A stretch of DNA of 64,000 bases from Limnobacter humi (GCF_024518835.1 NZ_JANIGO010000004.1:1-64000), one strand, 5' to 3'. Shown: positions 53,384-63,554, counted from the stretch's first letter. A program made the numbers and translations. The notes: generated by a model not told the origin, from the letters alone.

Positions 53384-55459
53384 ATGAACTTGAAAACCTT
53401 GCCTCTGGCGAAACAAATCAGCATTGCAGGCGCTGCCTTGGTTGCGCTCATCGTTTTCGGATTGGTTGCCGCTGCAGCCTGGTTCAGCAGCCATCAGGCG
53501 GAGCTGACGGCTGAACGCACGGTGGCTGGTCAAGCCGACAATTTGCGGCGCTCCATGGAAATTGCCTATCAATTGTCCGAGGAGTCAACCACCCGCCTGG
53601 CCGACCTGTTTGAATCCAGATTCAAAGGCGAATTTGTGGTCAATCCGACGCAAAACGTCAGTTTGGGCGGCAAAGAAATTCCGCAAATCGTCGTCAATGG
53701 TCAACCCATCACCGGACAATATGGCTTGGTGGACAATTTCACCGACACCACCGGCGGTATTGCCACAGTATTTGTCAAAGTGGGCGAAGATTACCTTCGT
53801 GCCTCCACGAGCCTGAAGAAAGAGGATGGCTCCAGGGCTGTGGGCACGATGCTGGACCGCAAACACCCCGGGTATGCCGCTGTAAAGGCTGGCAAAACGT
53901 ACATTGGTGAAGCCGTGTTGTTCGGCAAACGGTACATGACCAAGTACCTGCCGGTCAAAAGCAGCGATGGAAAAAACGATCTGATTCTGTTCATTGGTTT
54001 CGACATGGACAAGTTGTTTGGTCAGTTGAAAAATACAGTGCTCTCGACCCGCGTGGGCGACACTGGTGTGCCGTTCGTGCTGTACACGCAGGGCTCCAAA
54101 GCAGGCGAATTGCTGATCCACGAGAGCCTGCAAGGCAACGCATTGATCAAGCAAGCCGAAAGCCAACCCGCAGTGGCTGCACTGATGGAGCGCATTAAGC
54201 AGGACAGCAGCGGTACCCTGGACCTGGACTGGAACAACCCGGTTACGAACAAATCGGAAAGCCTGCTGGTGGCCTACAGCAAAAGCAGCATGTGGGCTGG
54301 TGCCACGGTGATCGCCCCTGCCGTGAAATCAGAAATTTTTGGCCCCATCTACAAACTCAGTGGTTTATTGATTGCTTTGGGTTTGATTGCCAGTATTGGG
54401 ATCGCAGTGGCACTGTACTGGGTAACCAATACCCTCACCGCCTCCACCAAAGGCTTGACAGCCCTGGCCTTGCGTTTGGGCAATGGCGATATGACCGCCC
54501 GAGCCGATGAGCAAGTCACCAATGGCACCACTGCCACCAAAAACGAAATCAGTCTGCTGGCTCGCAGCATGAACCGCATGGCTGACAGCATGGAACAAGC
54601 CTTGGCTGCCGTGAAAGAAAGCACAGAGCGCGTTCAATCGGCTTCTGAAAACCTGGTCGAAACCAGTGAAGAACTCAGTCGTGGCGCTGCGTCGGAAAGT
54701 GATGCCGCATCGGGCATGGCCGCCGCGGTGGAGGAAATGTCGTCTTCGATTGCCAGCGTGGGCGACTCCGCCACCGAAGCCAAGGACGTCACCTACAAGG
54801 CACGACAACTGGCCAACGATGGTCTGGGCGCCATTAATTCAGCCAACCAGCAAATGCATCAAATCTCCGACAACGTGCAAAGCACCGCATCAGTGATTCA
54901 GCAACTGGGTGAACAGTCCCGTGAAATTTCGGAAATTGCACTGATCATCAAGGGCATCGCAGAACAAACCAACTTGCTCGCCTTAAACGCGGCCATTGAA
55001 GCAGCCCGGGCGGGTGAACAGGGTCGCGGGTTTTCGGTGGTGGCAGACGAAGTCCGTAAGTTGGCTGAACGAACTCGCAAATCCACCGATGACATCCACG
55101 GCATGATTGAAGCCATTCAGAAAAGTTCTGAGGTGGCGGTGAACAACATGGAACTGGCTGTGAACAGCGTGGAGAAAGGCGTGCAACTGGTAGACCGTGC
55201 TGGCAGCGCCATGCAGCAGATCACCACCGACTCGTCATCCGTGGCCCATGCTGTTGAAAACATCCACGCCGCCTTGCAACACCAGAACCAAGCATCCAAC
55301 AGCATCGGTCAGCAGGTGGAGGTAGTGGCTCGCCTGTCAGAAAGTAACCTGGATATGGCCCGCCAAGCCAAAGGTGCGGTGGATGGTCTGAAAGGTGTGG
55401 CCAGTGACCTGTCAGCGATTTTGAAACGCTTCCAAGTCAAAGGCGGTTCATCACAGTAA
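53384..55459 (+). CDS. Methyl-accepting chemotaxis protein with Cache sensor domain
   Basis: 691 residues. TM1 about 13-36, a periplasmic Cache_3-Cache_2-type domain (about 40-320; [50 protein letters not shown]), TM2 about 326-347, HAMP (about 348-410), and the signalling domain with the hairpin [20 protein letters not shown] and [13 protein letters not shown]. It lacks a C-terminal NWETF-type pentapeptide for CheR/CheB docking. Ligands of this Cache type are often small organic acids, but the ligand here is unknown. No che genes are nearby. Confidence 0.95.
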   Translation: MNLKTLPLAKQISIAGAALVALIVFGLVAAAAWFSSHQAELTAERTVAGQADNLRRSMEIAYQLSEESTTRLADLFESRFKGEFVVNPTQNVSLGGKEIPQIVVNGQPITGQYGLVDNFTDTTGGIATVFVKVGEDYLRASTSLKKEDGSRAVGTMLDRKHPGYAAVKAGKTYIGEAVLFGKRYMTKYLPVKSSDGKNDLILFIGFDMDKLFGQLKNTVLSTRVGDTGVPFVLYTQGSKAGELLIHESLQGNALIKQAESQPAVAALMERIKQDSSGTLDLDWNNPVTNKSESLLVAYSKSSMWAGATVIAPAVKSEIFGPIYKLSGLLIALGLIASIGIAVALYWVTNTLTASTKGLTALALRLGNGDMTARADEQVTNGTTATKNEISLLARSMNRMADSMEQALAAVKESTERVQSASENLVETSEELSRGAASESDAASGMAAAVEEMSSSIASVGDSATEAKDVTYKARQLANDGLGAINSANQQMHQISDNVQSTASVIQQLGEQSREISEIALIIKGIAEQTNLLALNAAIEAARAGEQGRGFSVVADEVRKLAERTRKSTDDIHGMIEAIQKSSEVAVNNMELAVNSVEKGVQLVDRAGSAMQQITTDSSSVAHAVENIHAALQHQNQASNSIGQQVEVVARLSESNLDMARQAKGAVDGLKGVASDLSAILKRFQVKGGSSQ

Positions 55460-55472
55460 AAGTGAAAACGGC

Positions 55473-57056
55473 TTAATCCAGGTCCTTGACATCAATGTGA
55501 AGGTCCTGGATTTTCCGGGTGATGGTATTTCGACCAATGCCCAGCCGCTGGGCGGCCTCAATCCGTTTGCCGTGGGTGGCCTTGAGCGCCGCTTGAATCA
55601 CAGTGGTTTCAAATTGGGCGGTCAACATGTCCATCACATGCGGCTCGCCCCGCTCCAAGGCTTTCTCTGCCTCAACAAACAGCAAATCCAGCCAACCACT
55701 GACCACCGGTGTTGCAGCGGTCATGACGGGCAGTGCATCAACGACGGGATAACGACCCGCTGAATAGCCGGAAACACCAGGCTGCGAAGCCGTATTGGCT
55801 GCAAAATCCACCTCTGGGATCCAGGTTGCAGACACATCGGGCGCAGGATGGGATTCAACCCCTCGGGCAGTCACCAAGGGCTCGTGGAGCGAGCCTGACG
55901 ACAAACCAGGCTTGATCTCGGGCGGCAGGTCACGCACTTCCACCAATTGGGCTGGTGCCATCACCGTAATCCAGCGACAGACATTTTCAAGCTGCCGCAC
56001 ATTGCCGGGAAAAGGGAACGACTGCAAGCTGAGCAGCGCCGAGTCTGATAACCGCTTTGTCTCTGTGCCCAACTCTTTGGCCGACACGCTCAAGAAGTGG
56101 CGGACCAATAGCGGAATGTCCTCAGGCCGCTCACGCAACGGCGGCAAACGCAGTCGGATCACGTTCAGTCGGTGATACAGGTCTTCACGGAAAAGCCCTT
56201 GCTTGACCCGCTCATCCAGATTTTGGTGGGTGGCGGCGATGACCCGCACATTGGCCTTGATGGGTTGTTGCCCGCCAACCCGGTAAAAATGGCCATCCGA
56301 CAACACCCGCAGCAGACGGGTTTGCAGTTCGGCTGGCATGTCGCCGATTTCATCCAGAAACAGGGTGCCACCTTCGGCCTGCTCAAAGCGTCCACGGCGC
56401 TGTGCCTGCGCACCGGTGAAGGAGCCCCGCTCATGGCCAAACAATTCAGATTCGAGCAAGTCTTTGGGAATGGCCGCCGTGTTCAATGCAATGAACGGCT
56501 GGGAGGCCCGTGGGCTGTGCCGATGCAGCGCTCTGGCGACCAATTCTTTGCCAGACCCGGATTCACCAGTGATCAACACCGTCACATTGGACTGCGACAA
56601 ACGCCCAATGGCCCGAAATACCTCCTGCATGGCTGGAGCCTGACCCAGAATTTCCTGAGCGGCCTCAGCGGGCTCTTCAGAAAACGTTTCAGTTTGAGAC
56701 TCCCGCACTGCGCGAAGAATCAACTCCACCGCCTTTTCGATGTCAAACGGCTTGGGCAAGTACTCAAACGCCCCGCCCTGAAAGGCAGCCACAGCGCTGT
56801 CCAGGTCGGAATAGGCAGTCATGATGATGACCGGCAAATCCGGATGACTTTCTCGAACCTTGTTCAACAAATTCAGGCCGCTTTGACCGGGCATGCGAAT
56901 ATCCGACACCAGGACCTGCGGGGTTTCCTGGTCAAGGCGGCTTAAAACTTCGGCGGCCGATGCAAATATTTCACAAGGAATCCCCTCGCGCGAAATGGCC
57001 TTTTGCAGCACCCAGCGAATGGAATGGTCGTCGTCTACAACCCAGATAGGACGCAT
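55473..57056 (-). CDS. glnG: Nitrogen regulation response regulator NtrC (sigma-54 activator)
   Basis: 527 residues from the ATG at 57056 with TGGAGAG upstream. Receiver domain (WVVDDDHSIRWVL; phospho-Asp in VLVSDIRMPGQSG), AAA+ domain with Walker A GESGSGKE, the sigma-54 contact loop ERGSFTGAQ (GSFTGA in place of the commoner GAFTGA), Walker B GGTLFLDEIGDMP, R-fingers in RPEDIPLL region, and a C-terminal Fis-type HTH (KRIEAAQRLGIGRNTITRKI). About 80 residues of low-complexity linker sit between AAA+ and HTH. It activates glnA and other nitrogen genes. Overlaps ntrB. Confidence 0.97.
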   Translation of the reverse strand: MRPIWVVDDDHSIRWVLQKAISREGIPCEIFASAAEVLSRLDQETPQVLVSDIRMPGQSGLNLLNKVRESHPDLPVIIMTAYSDLDSAVAAFQGGAFEYLPKPFDIEKAVELILRAVRESQTETFSEEPAEAAQEILGQAPAMQEVFRAIGRLSQSNVTVLITGESGSGKELVARALHRHSPRASQPFIALNTAAIPKDLLESELFGHERGSFTGAQAQRRGRFEQAEGGTLFLDEIGDMPAELQTRLLRVLSDGHFYRVGGQQPIKANVRVIAATHQNLDERVKQGLFREDLYHRLNVIRLRLPPLRERPEDIPLLVRHFLSVSAKELGTETKRLSDSALLSLQSFPFPGNVRQLENVCRWITVMAPAQLVEVRDLPPEIKPGLSSGSLHEPLVTARGVESHPAPDVSATWIPEVDFAANTASQPGVSGYSAGRYPVVDALPVMTAATPVVSGWLDLLFVEAEKALERGEPHVMDMLTAQFETTVIQAALKATHGKRIEAAQRLGIGRNTITRKIQDLHIDVKDLD

Positions 57057-57079
57057 CGGTAGTGGCTCTCCAAAGCCAT

Positions 57080-58156
57080 TCAATTTGATGCGTGTTCAAA
57101 TTGCAATGGCAGTATGACTTTGAATAATGTTCGGCCGGGTTGTGAGGCACACTCAATGGTGCCCTCGTGTTGCTGCACAAATGTTTGCGCCAGTGTCAAA
57201 CCCAGACCGCTTCCCCCTTCGCGACCCGACACCAACGGATAAAAGATCCTGTCCACAATGTCCGCCGGAATACCGGGTCCGTTGTCGATCACTTGCAAGT
57301 CTAATGCCAAGCGGTGTTGCTTGCGATTTAGGGTAACACGACGCACCACTCTGGTGCACAAACGGATTTCGGCCGTGCCCTCCGAAATTTGAGGTGCCAA
57401 GGCCTGCGCTGCGTTTCGAACAATGTTCAGCACCGTTTGGATGAGCTGCTCAAAATCGCCGAGAAATTCAGGAATCGAGGTGTCGTAATCGCGAATGATG
57501 CGCAAACCTTTTGGATGCTCAGCCAAAATCACAGAGCGCACCCGTTCACACACCTCGTGAATATTCATCATCACCGCGATGTGCGGCTTGCGGTGCGGGG
57601 CAAGCAAGCGATCCACCAGGGTCTGCAGTCGATCTGATTCTTTGATGATGACTTGGGTGTATTCCTTCAAATCTGCTGAATTCAGCTCAATTTCAAGCAA
57701 CTGGGCAGCCCCACGAATACCGCCCAAGGGGTTCTTGATTTCATGGGCCAAATTGCGGATCAATTCCTTGTTGGCGATGGACTGGTCCATCATCCGGGCT
57801 TCGCGGTCCACCTTCATTTGCTGCTCAATTTCGCGCAGTTCCATCAAGGTGAAATCGCCCAGCGTGTCGGGGCGGGACAAGGTCACGTGCACATGCTCGG
57901 TGGAGCCATTGGCGCGAATCAATTCGAAAATTTGCCGCTTGATGTCGAAAGGATCCGCTTTGAAACGGGAGAGAAAATCTCGAAAACCGACACTGTCGGT
58001 GAACAAACCCAGCATGGCCTGACCGTCCAGGCTGCGGCGTGACATGTCCAACAGCGACTCTGCACCTGAATTTGCGTACACCACCACACCGAGTGGATCA
58101 ATCACCACCACGGCCGTGGCCAGCAGGTCAAGCCCTTGAAATCGCTCTTTGCTCAT
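57080..58156 (-). CDS. glnL: Nitrogen regulation sensor kinase NtrB
   Basis: 358 residues, soluble. PAS domain (ATAVVVIDPLGVVVYAN, about 10-110), HisKA with NLAHEIKNPLGGIRGAAQLL (phospho-His), HATPase_c with NIVRNAAQAL and GGSGLGLTLAQ. It phosphorylates NtrC when nitrogen is low, under control of PII protein. It lies 15 bases after the DUF4124 gene and just ahead of ntrC. Confidence 0.97.
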   Translation of the reverse strand: MSKERFQGLDLLATAVVVIDPLGVVVYANSGAESLLDMSRRSLDGQAMLGLFTDSVGFRDFLSRFKADPFDIKRQIFELIRANGSTEHVHVTLSRPDTLGDFTLMELREIEQQMKVDREARMMDQSIANKELIRNLAHEIKNPLGGIRGAAQLLEIELNSADLKEYTQVIIKESDRLQTLVDRLLAPHRKPHIAVMMNIHEVCERVRSVILAEHPKGLRIIRDYDTSIPEFLGDFEQLIQTVLNIVRNAAQALAPQISEGTAEIRLCTRVVRRVTLNRKQHRLALDLQVIDNGPGIPADIVDRIFYPLVSGREGGSGLGLTLAQTFVQQHEGTIECASQPGRTLFKVILPLQFEHASN

Positions 58157-58171
58157 GCGCCCTCATGGTCG

Positions 58172-58687
58172 TCAATCAGAAAGCCGAATCAGCTCCGCTT
58201 TCAGAATGTCGATGTTTTCGTTGGTTGTTTTGATGTCTTTTTCCAGCCTTGATGTGCGATCAAGGTATTTTTGGTAATTCTTTTCATTGCCAAGGCGGTC
58301 GGGCTGCCCCCCTTTGTATTCATCCTGCAGGGACTTGAGCTTACCTTCCTCCAGGCGCAACTCTTCCTGCAAAATTTTCATCCGGTCATCTTTGGCATTA
58401 AAGTCGGCAGACGTTCGGCTGTCCAGGCTGGCGGTTTTGCGCGATGCAGAGCCCCCAACAGCCGGTGGGGTCTTTGAAACGGGCTTGGGCGCAGGCACTA
58501 CGGTGATCGGGTTCAAATTCAACGGAACACAACCCTGCCCACTGTCCGAATTTTGATAGGTACGAACCCCGTCAGCGGCCGTGCACACATACATCTCTGT
58601 GCCCTTGGCGTACACAGTGCCAACCACCATCAAGATCGTGGACACCATGAATGCTGGCTTTCGAGAGACTTTCGCAACACCCATCAT
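58172..58687 (-). CDS. DUF4124-domain exported protein with C-terminal coiled coil
   Basis: 171 residues. Signal peptide (to about residue 28, ending VYAKG), DUF4124-type segment with two Cys (MYVCTAADGVRTYQNSDSGQGC, about 32-53), a Pro/Ser linker, then a helical coiled coil (ILQEELRLEEGKLKSLQDEY and RTSRLEKDIKTTNENIDILK). The function is unknown. It sits between glnA and ntrB on the same strand, an arrangement common in betaproteobacteria; whether it takes part in nitrogen control is unproven. Confidence 0.85.
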   Translation of the reverse strand: MMGVAKVSRKPAFMVSTILMVVGTVYAKGTEMYVCTAADGVRTYQNSDSGQGCVPLNLNPITVVPAPKPVSKTPPAVGGSASRKTASLDSRTSADFNAKDDRMKILQEELRLEEGKLKSLQDEYKGGQPDRLGNEKNYQKYLDRTSRLEKDIKTTNENIDILKAELIRLSD

Positions 58688-58818
58688 GATTTAACCCCAT
58701 TCTGTTCGCTTCAATCCAGCCATGATAATTCAAGCACCAAAAACGTCACTCCCTCACCGGGGCGAAGGATGATGCCATTTGGGGTATTTTCAAGCCAACA
58801 CGATCAGACAGCCCCAAC

Positions 58819-58847
58819 AAAAAGCCCTGCACCAGGCAGGGCTTTTT
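58819..58847 (-). terminator. Terminator downstream of glnA
   Basis: Perfect stem aaaaagccctgc / gcagggcttttt with loop accag; T-runs on both strands. It separates glnA from the DUF4124-ntrBC genes, so these probably rely on readthrough or their own promoter. Confidence 0.92.
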
Positions 58848-58876
58848 GAACACCATGGTTCGATGAACCTCGCCGA

Positions 58877-60289
58877 TTACAGGGCGTAGTACAGGTCGAA
58901 CTCGATGGGGTGTGGCGTCATGCGGAAACGCTGAACTTCTTCCATCTTCAGAGCGATGTAAGCGTCGATCATTTCCTTGCTGAACACACCACCGCGAGTC
59001 AGGAACTCGTGGTCGTTCTGCAGGCACTCCAGCGCCTGTTCCAGGCTGTGGCACACGGTTGGGACCAATGCGTCTTCCTCGGGAGGCAGATCGTACAGGT
59101 TCTTGGTCGCGGCTTCACCGGGGTGAATCTTGTTCTGAACACCGTCCAGACCTGCCATCAACATGGCAGAGAATGCCAGGTAGGGGTTGGCCATGGGGTC
59201 CGGGAAACGGGCCTCAATGCGGCGACCTTTGGGGTTAGCCACGTGGGGAATACGGATAGACGCAGAACGGTTCTTGGCAGAATAGGCCAGCTTCACAGGC
59301 GCTTCGTAACCAGGCACCAAACGCTTGTAAGAGTTGGTGGACGGGTTGGTAATGGCGTTCAGGGCACGGGCGTGCTTGATGATACCGCCGATGTAGTACA
59401 GGGCGAAATCAGACAGACCTGCGTAACCGTTGCCAGCAAACAGGTTCACGCCGTCTTTCCAGACGGACTGGTGAACGTGCATGCCGGAACCGTTGTCACC
59501 CCACATGGGCTTGGGCATGAAGGTGGCTGTTTTGCCATAGCTGGCGGCCACGTTCCACACGGTGTACTTCAGGATTTGAGTCCAGTCAGCACGCTTGGTC
59601 AGTGTGGAGAACATGGTACCGATTTCGTTTTGACCAGCGCCAGCCACTTCGTGGTGGTGCACTTCAACGGGCACGCCTTGCTGTTCCAGCAACAGACACA
59701 TTTCCGAACGGATGTCCTGGAAGGAGTCTACTGGGGGCACTGGGAAGTAACCACCCTTGACGGTTGGGCGATGGCCCAGGTTGCCGTGTTCGTAGTCAAT
59801 GCCGGTGGACCAGGAGGCTTCTTCGGAATTGATTTTCACGAAGGAACCCTGCATGGAATCGCCCCAGGTGATGGAGTCGAAAATGAAGAATTCAGGTTCT
59901 GGACCAAAGTAGGCGGTATCGCCCAGGCCAGAGGACTTCAGGTATGACTCAGCACGACGAGCGATGGAACGTGGATCGCGGTCGTAGCCCTTGCCGTCGG
60001 TGGGTTCAATCACGTCGCAAGTCAGGATCAGTGTGGGCTCTTCGCGGAATGGGTCCATGCGAGCGGACTCTGCATCGGGAACCAGCAGCATGTCGGAGGC
60101 TTCAATGCCTTTCCAGCCAGCAATGGATGAACCGTCAAATGCGTGGCCGTGTTCAAACTTGCCCTCGTCAAATTGTTTAACGGGAACAGACACGTGGTGT
60201 TCTTTGCCGCGGGTGTCGGTGAAGCGGAAATCAACAAACTTGACTTCGTTTTCCGCAACCATCTTCATTACGTCTTGGGCGGTCGCCAT
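58877..60289 (-). CDS. glnA: Glutamine synthetase type I
   Basis: 470 residues (E. coli 469). FDGSSIAGW near residues 50-58, the ATP/glutamate core ([28 protein letters not shown]), [17 protein letters not shown], and the adenylylation Tyr in [10 protein letters not shown], so activity should be controlled by GlnE. It makes glutamine from glutamate and ammonia. AGGAGATTTC precedes the ATG. Its long leader and upstream region hold a sigma-54 promoter and NtrC sites, tying it to the ntrBC genes downstream. Confidence 0.98.
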   Translation of the reverse strand: MATAQDVMKMVAENEVKFVDFRFTDTRGKEHHVSVPVKQFDEGKFEHGHAFDGSSIAGWKGIEASDMLLVPDAESARMDPFREEPTLILTCDVIEPTDGKGYDRDPRSIARRAESYLKSSGLGDTAYFGPEPEFFIFDSITWGDSMQGSFVKINSEEASWSTGIDYEHGNLGHRPTVKGGYFPVPPVDSFQDIRSEMCLLLEQQGVPVEVHHHEVAGAGQNEIGTMFSTLTKRADWTQILKYTVWNVAASYGKTATFMPKPMWGDNGSGMHVHQSVWKDGVNLFAGNGYAGLSDFALYYIGGIIKHARALNAITNPSTNSYKRLVPGYEAPVKLAYSAKNRSASIRIPHVANPKGRRIEARFPDPMANPYLAFSAMLMAGLDGVQNKIHPGEAATKNLYDLPPEEDALVPTVCHSLEQALECLQNDHEFLTRGGVFSKEMIDAYIALKMEEVQRFRMTPHPIEFDLYYAL

Positions 60290-60432
60290 TGAAATCTCCT
60301 GGTACGAGGGTGGATAGTGATCTGAAAATTGCTCTGAAGAGGGAACTCTGTTGCAACAGGCGAAACAATAGCATGCGCCGCCTTGGCTATCGCCAGTTGC
60401 CGGTTGAATTCGCTCAACGACGTGGCAGCTAA

Positions 60433-60448
60433 AGCAATCACTATGCCA
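60433..60448 (-). promoter_or_regulatory. Sigma-54 promoter of glnA
   Basis: Read leftward: TGGCATAGTGATTGCT, with GG and GC 10 bases apart, matching the -24/-12 consensus TGGCAC-N5-TTGCW at all but one position. The expected start near 60420 leaves a leader of about 130 bases. Confidence 0.82.
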
Positions 60449-60510
60449 AGCAGGTGCATTCAGGAGATCAAGATCTGGCTTGACGAGCCTGATGACGCAC
60501 CAAAATAAAG

Positions 60511-60547
60511 CGCATTATTTTGGTGCAATATGCACCACTATTGTGCA
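60511..60547 (-). promoter_or_regulatory. NtrC enhancer sites upstream of glnA
   Basis: Two 7-3-7 sites: 60511-60527 (CGCATTA-TTT-TGGTGCA) and 60531-60547 (TGCACCA-CTA-TTGTGCA), 20 bp apart (two helical turns). The second is near-perfect against TGCACCA-N3-TGGTGCA. An additional half-site CGCACCA lies at about 60496. They are about 90-125 bp upstream of the sigma-54 start, the usual enhancer position. Confidence 0.83.
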
Positions 60548-60617
60548 TTTTGCCGCTGGCATTTAGTGATTATATTGAAATACAATCATGCAATGTTTTA
60601 TCGAGCTACCCCCCAAT

Positions 60618-61085
60618 ATGAACACCACCCTTCATGAATTGCTGAACCGCGCCAAGCAACGCGCCCAGGAACGTGATCTGCCCTACTTGGGCGCTCTGAC
60701 ACCGGATGAATCCTGGCAGTTGCTGCAAACCGATGACACAGCCGTGCTGGTGGATGTGAGGACCCATGCCGAGGCAGACTGGGTAGGCCAGGTGAGTTTG
60801 TCGTATGACCGCAGTTGCCATGTGGAATGGAGTACTTACCCGGACGGCACCCGCAACCCAGACTTTGTTGCGGAATTGAAGGCCCGTGTTCAACCGCATC
60901 AAATTGTGCTGTTTTTGTGCAGAAGCGGCGTTCGCTCACACCATGCAGCCGCTGCCGCAGCTGAGCAGGGTTACATCCACGCCATCAATATTCTGGAAGG
61001 ATTTGAAGGCGACAAAAATGAGCACCATCGACGTTCAACTCAAAACGGGTGGCGCTTCCGTGGCTTGCCTTGGGAACAACATTAA
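60618..61085 (+). CDS. Rhodanese-domain sulfurtransferase
   Basis: 155 residues from the ATG at 60618; an ATG at 60588 would add 10 residues but lies right behind a TACAAT box (60581-60586). One rhodanese domain: LTPDESWQLLQTDDTAVLVDVRTHAE, the active-site loop LFLCRSGVRSHHAA (catalytic Cys), and YIHAINILEGFEGD. It should carry persulfide sulfur; the target is unknown. It ends overlapping the convergent moaE gene by four bases. It is divergent from glnA and shares the NtrC-site region, so nitrogen control is possible but not shown. Confidence 0.9.
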   Translation: MNTTLHELLNRAKQRAQERDLPYLGALTPDESWQLLQTDDTAVLVDVRTHAEADWVGQVSLSYDRSCHVEWSTYPDGTRNPDFVAELKARVQPHQIVLFLCRSGVRSHHAAAAAAEQGYIHAINILEGFEGDKNEHHRRSTQNGWRFRGLPWEQH

Positions 61086-61561
61086 GATTCCCAGCGCGCT
61101 TTGGCAGAGTCGTCGCTGTCACGCGCCGACACCCAACGCCCACCGTCGGGTGTTTGTTCTTTCTTCCAAAACGGGGCCTCGGTTTTCAGGTAATCCATGA
61201 TGAATTCACAAGCCAAAAAAGCCTGCTGACGGTGAGGACTGGTGCAAGCCGCCAGCACAATCTGATCTTCTGGTTTTAAAGGGCCAACCCGGTGAATAAT
61301 CATGGCCGAGAGTATTTCAAAACGGCCGTTGGCCACGGCCACAATGTTCTCCAGTGACTTCTCAGTCATGCCTGGATAGTGCTCCAGCGTCATGGTGTGA
61401 ATGGAACTGCCCTCGTTGAGGTCGCGAACGGTGCCAACAAATGCAGCGACAGCACCAATTTGCGGAATGCCCTCGCGCAATTCCTGCAAACACTGGGACA
61501 CATCAAAATCGTCTTCTTGGACTTTCACCAGGCTGCGTCGAAGTTGTCCGGTCTTAACCAT
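61082..61561 (-). CDS. moaE: Molybdopterin synthase catalytic subunit
   Basis: 159 residues from the ATG at 61561. AVAAFVGTVRDLNEGSSIHT, LEHYPGMTEKSLENI, IHRVGPLKPEDQIV, ASPHR-type segment (CTSPHRQQAF), and the catalytic Lys region KTEAPFWKKE. It inserts sulfur from the MoaD thiocarboxylate into precursor Z to form molybdopterin. Its ATG comes one base after the moaD stop. Confidence 0.97.
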   Translation of the reverse strand: MVKTGQLRRSLVKVQEDDFDVSQCLQELREGIPQIGAVAAFVGTVRDLNEGSSIHTMTLEHYPGMTEKSLENIVAVANGRFEILSAMIIHRVGPLKPEDQIVLAACTSPHRQQAFLACEFIMDYLKTEAPFWKKEQTPDGGRWVSARDSDDSAKARWES

Positions 61562-61562
61562 G

Positions 61563-61820
61563 TCAACCTCCCGTGACGGGTGGGAAAAAAGCAACTTCCG
61601 CCGCTGGGGGCACGATGGTGTCGTCCTCGGCCATGTCGTGGTTCACCGCGGCACGCAAACGCCCAACATCCTTCAATGCCTCGGCAAACATTGGATTGAT
61701 GACACACAAATGAGCTTTCAAGCCAGCCACAGTCGCCGGCTCAAAAGCCTCGCTCACTTGCAAATGGTCGATACCGGTTCGTTCCCGCAAGCTGGCAAAC
61801 AAACGCACATGAATCGTCAT
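61563..61820 (-). CDS. moaD: Molybdopterin synthase sulfur carrier subunit
   Basis: 85 residues, ubiquitin-like fold, ending in FFPPVTGG; the C-terminal Gly-Gly is the site of thiocarboxylation. MTIHVRLFASLRERTG at the start is typical. It overlaps the moeA stop by four bases and is co-translated with moaE. Confidence 0.96.
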   Translation of the reverse strand: MTIHVRLFASLRERTGIDHLQVSEAFEPATVAGLKAHLCVINPMFAEALKDVGRLRAAVNHDMAEDDTIVPPAAEVAFFPPVTGG

Positions 61821-63037
61821 TTCATCAATTCCTGATAAGACACGTAAGGCAATGCATCCCCGGGGGTCACGGTTTGTCCAGCTTTTAAACGGACAACGCC
61901 AGTGGACTGGTCCAAGGATGTGAGTACACCTGAACTTTGATTGGCAAATAGTGTGGCCATGCCTGATTCTACCCGCACCCGGAGAAACTCGTCCCGCCGA
62001 GTGTCAGGTCGCAACCATTCAAACTGGGCAGTGACCTGCACCATCCGGCTTCTCCAGTCGGCTGTCGGCAATGACTGACCCGACAAGAGATCCACAAACG
62101 GTTTGACCACCAACTGAAAGGCCAAGGCGCTGGACACGGGGTTGCCCGGCAAACCGAAAAACCAGCAAGGGCTTTGCCCAGCCCGGTCAATTTTTCCAAA
62201 CGCCATGGGCTTACCAGGCTTCATAGCAATCTTCCAAGCCTGAAGCTCGCCCACTTGTTCCACCGCTGGTTTTACATGGTCCTCTTCACCAACCGACACG
62301 CCACCGGAACTGATCACCAGATCACAATCGGACAGCGACTTCAAAGCCTCCACCGTGGCTCGCAAGTTGTCTGGAACAATGCCAACGGAGCGCACTTCAC
62401 AACCCATCTGCTTCAACAAACCCAACCACACAAATTCGTTGGAATTGTATATTTGTCCAGGCTCAAGCGATGAGCCCGGGTTCTTCAGTTCACTACCGGT
62501 GACCATAACCCCGGCTCGAAGCGGGCGGTACACCGGGACTTCAGCAATACCGATGGAGGCCAGCAGTGCCACTCGGACCGCATTCAACGTGGCGCCCATT
62601 TCGACCACCACCTGACCGCGGGCAATGTCTTCACCAGCCCGACGTATCCACGCGTTAAGCTTGGGCAGGTGGTTGAAGTGCACTCGGCCGTCGTCCAGCA
62701 ATACAGTGTCTTCTTGCATCACAATGGCATCTGCACCGGGCGGAATGGGCGCACCTGTAAAGATTCGCGCCACAGTGCCAGGCTCCAAAGGCTGGGGTGT
62801 TTTGCCTGCGGGAATGCGTTGGGATACCGGAAACACCATGCCCTGAAGGAAATCGGCGCATCGCACGGCGTATCCGTCCATGCCGGAGTTGTCATGTTGA
62901 GGCACTTGAATGGCTGAGTGCTGTGAGTCAGCCAAAACGCGACCGTACACCTGCTGCAAAGGCAGTGTTTCAATGGCGGGTTTGTATTGCTGGGCCTGAG
63001 GCCACAGCTGCATCAGGAGATCATCCAGTTCAATCAT
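61817..63037 (-). CDS. moeA: Molybdopterin molybdenumtransferase
   Basis: 406 residues from the ATG at 63037, which lies inside the last codons of mobB. Features: NSGMDGYAVRC, GTVARIFTGAPIPPGADAIVMQED, VVEMGATLNAVRV, GSELKNPGSSLEPGQIYNSN, SSGGVSVGEEDHVK, KPGKPMAFGK and GLPGNPVSS. It inserts molybdate into adenylylated molybdopterin. The mobB-moeA-moaD-moaE order with overlapping genes makes one operon. Confidence 0.97.
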   Translation of the reverse strand: MIELDDLLMQLWPQAQQYKPAIETLPLQQVYGRVLADSQHSAIQVPQHDNSGMDGYAVRCADFLQGMVFPVSQRIPAGKTPQPLEPGTVARIFTGAPIPPGADAIVMQEDTVLLDDGRVHFNHLPKLNAWIRRAGEDIARGQVVVEMGATLNAVRVALLASIGIAEVPVYRPLRAGVMVTGSELKNPGSSLEPGQIYNSNEFVWLGLLKQMGCEVRSVGIVPDNLRATVEALKSLSDCDLVISSGGVSVGEEDHVKPAVEQVGELQAWKIAMKPGKPMAFGKIDRAGQSPCWFFGLPGNPVSSALAFQLVVKPFVDLLSGQSLPTADWRSRMVQVTAQFEWLRPDTRRDEFLRVRVESGMATLFANQSSGVLTSLDQSTGVVRLKAGQTVTPGDALPYVSYQELMK

Positions 63038-63554
63038 GCGTTTTACCCACAATGCGGGCGAGAATGAATTGTGCAATGGCGGGTGGATCATTCAGGGGCA
63101 AGACGGGCAGCCCCTTGCAGTCCATGGCTTCGTCCGATGCCACTGCAATGATATTGGGGTCTTGAGGATACAACAGCGGTTTGCCGTTTGCAGCGCGGTA
63201 CACCTCAATTTTGGGAATCAAGGAACGCTTGAAACCTTCCACAATCACCAAATCACAGGGCGACAGTCGAGTCAGCTGTTCCTCCAGTGTGGGCTCTGGT
63301 TCATCACGCAATTCATGCATCAGCACCCAGCGGCGGTCCGCCGTGATGAGCACTTCATACGCACCCGCCTCTCGATGGCGATAGGAATCTTTACCCGGTC
63401 GATCAATGTCGAAATCATGATGAGCATGCTTGATCACCGATGTTCTCACGCCCTCCCGGGTGATCAGCGGAATCAGTTGTTCAATCAATGTTGTTTTGCC
63501 AACACCGGAAAAACCGGCAAATCCAAATACCTTGGGCACGTCTGCATCCTTCAA
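63030..63554 (-). CDS. mobB: Molybdopterin-guanine dinucleotide biosynthesis GTPase MobB
   Basis: 174 residues. P-loop GFSGVGKTTLIEQL near the start, then SVIKHAHHDFDIDRPGKDSYRHREAG (key: KHAHHDF and DS-RHR-AGA), LVIVEGFK. It binds GTP and helps MobA form the bis-MGD cofactor. It overlaps the upstream kinase gene by four bases. Confidence 0.96.
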   Translation of the reverse strand: MKDADVPKVFGFAGFSGVGKTTLIEQLIPLITREGVRTSVIKHAHHDFDIDRPGKDSYRHREAGAYEVLITADRRWVLMHELRDEPEPTLEEQLTRLSPCDLVIVEGFKRSLIPKIEVYRAANGKPLLYPQDPNIIAVASDEAMDCKGLPVLPLNDPPAIAQFILARIVGKTHD

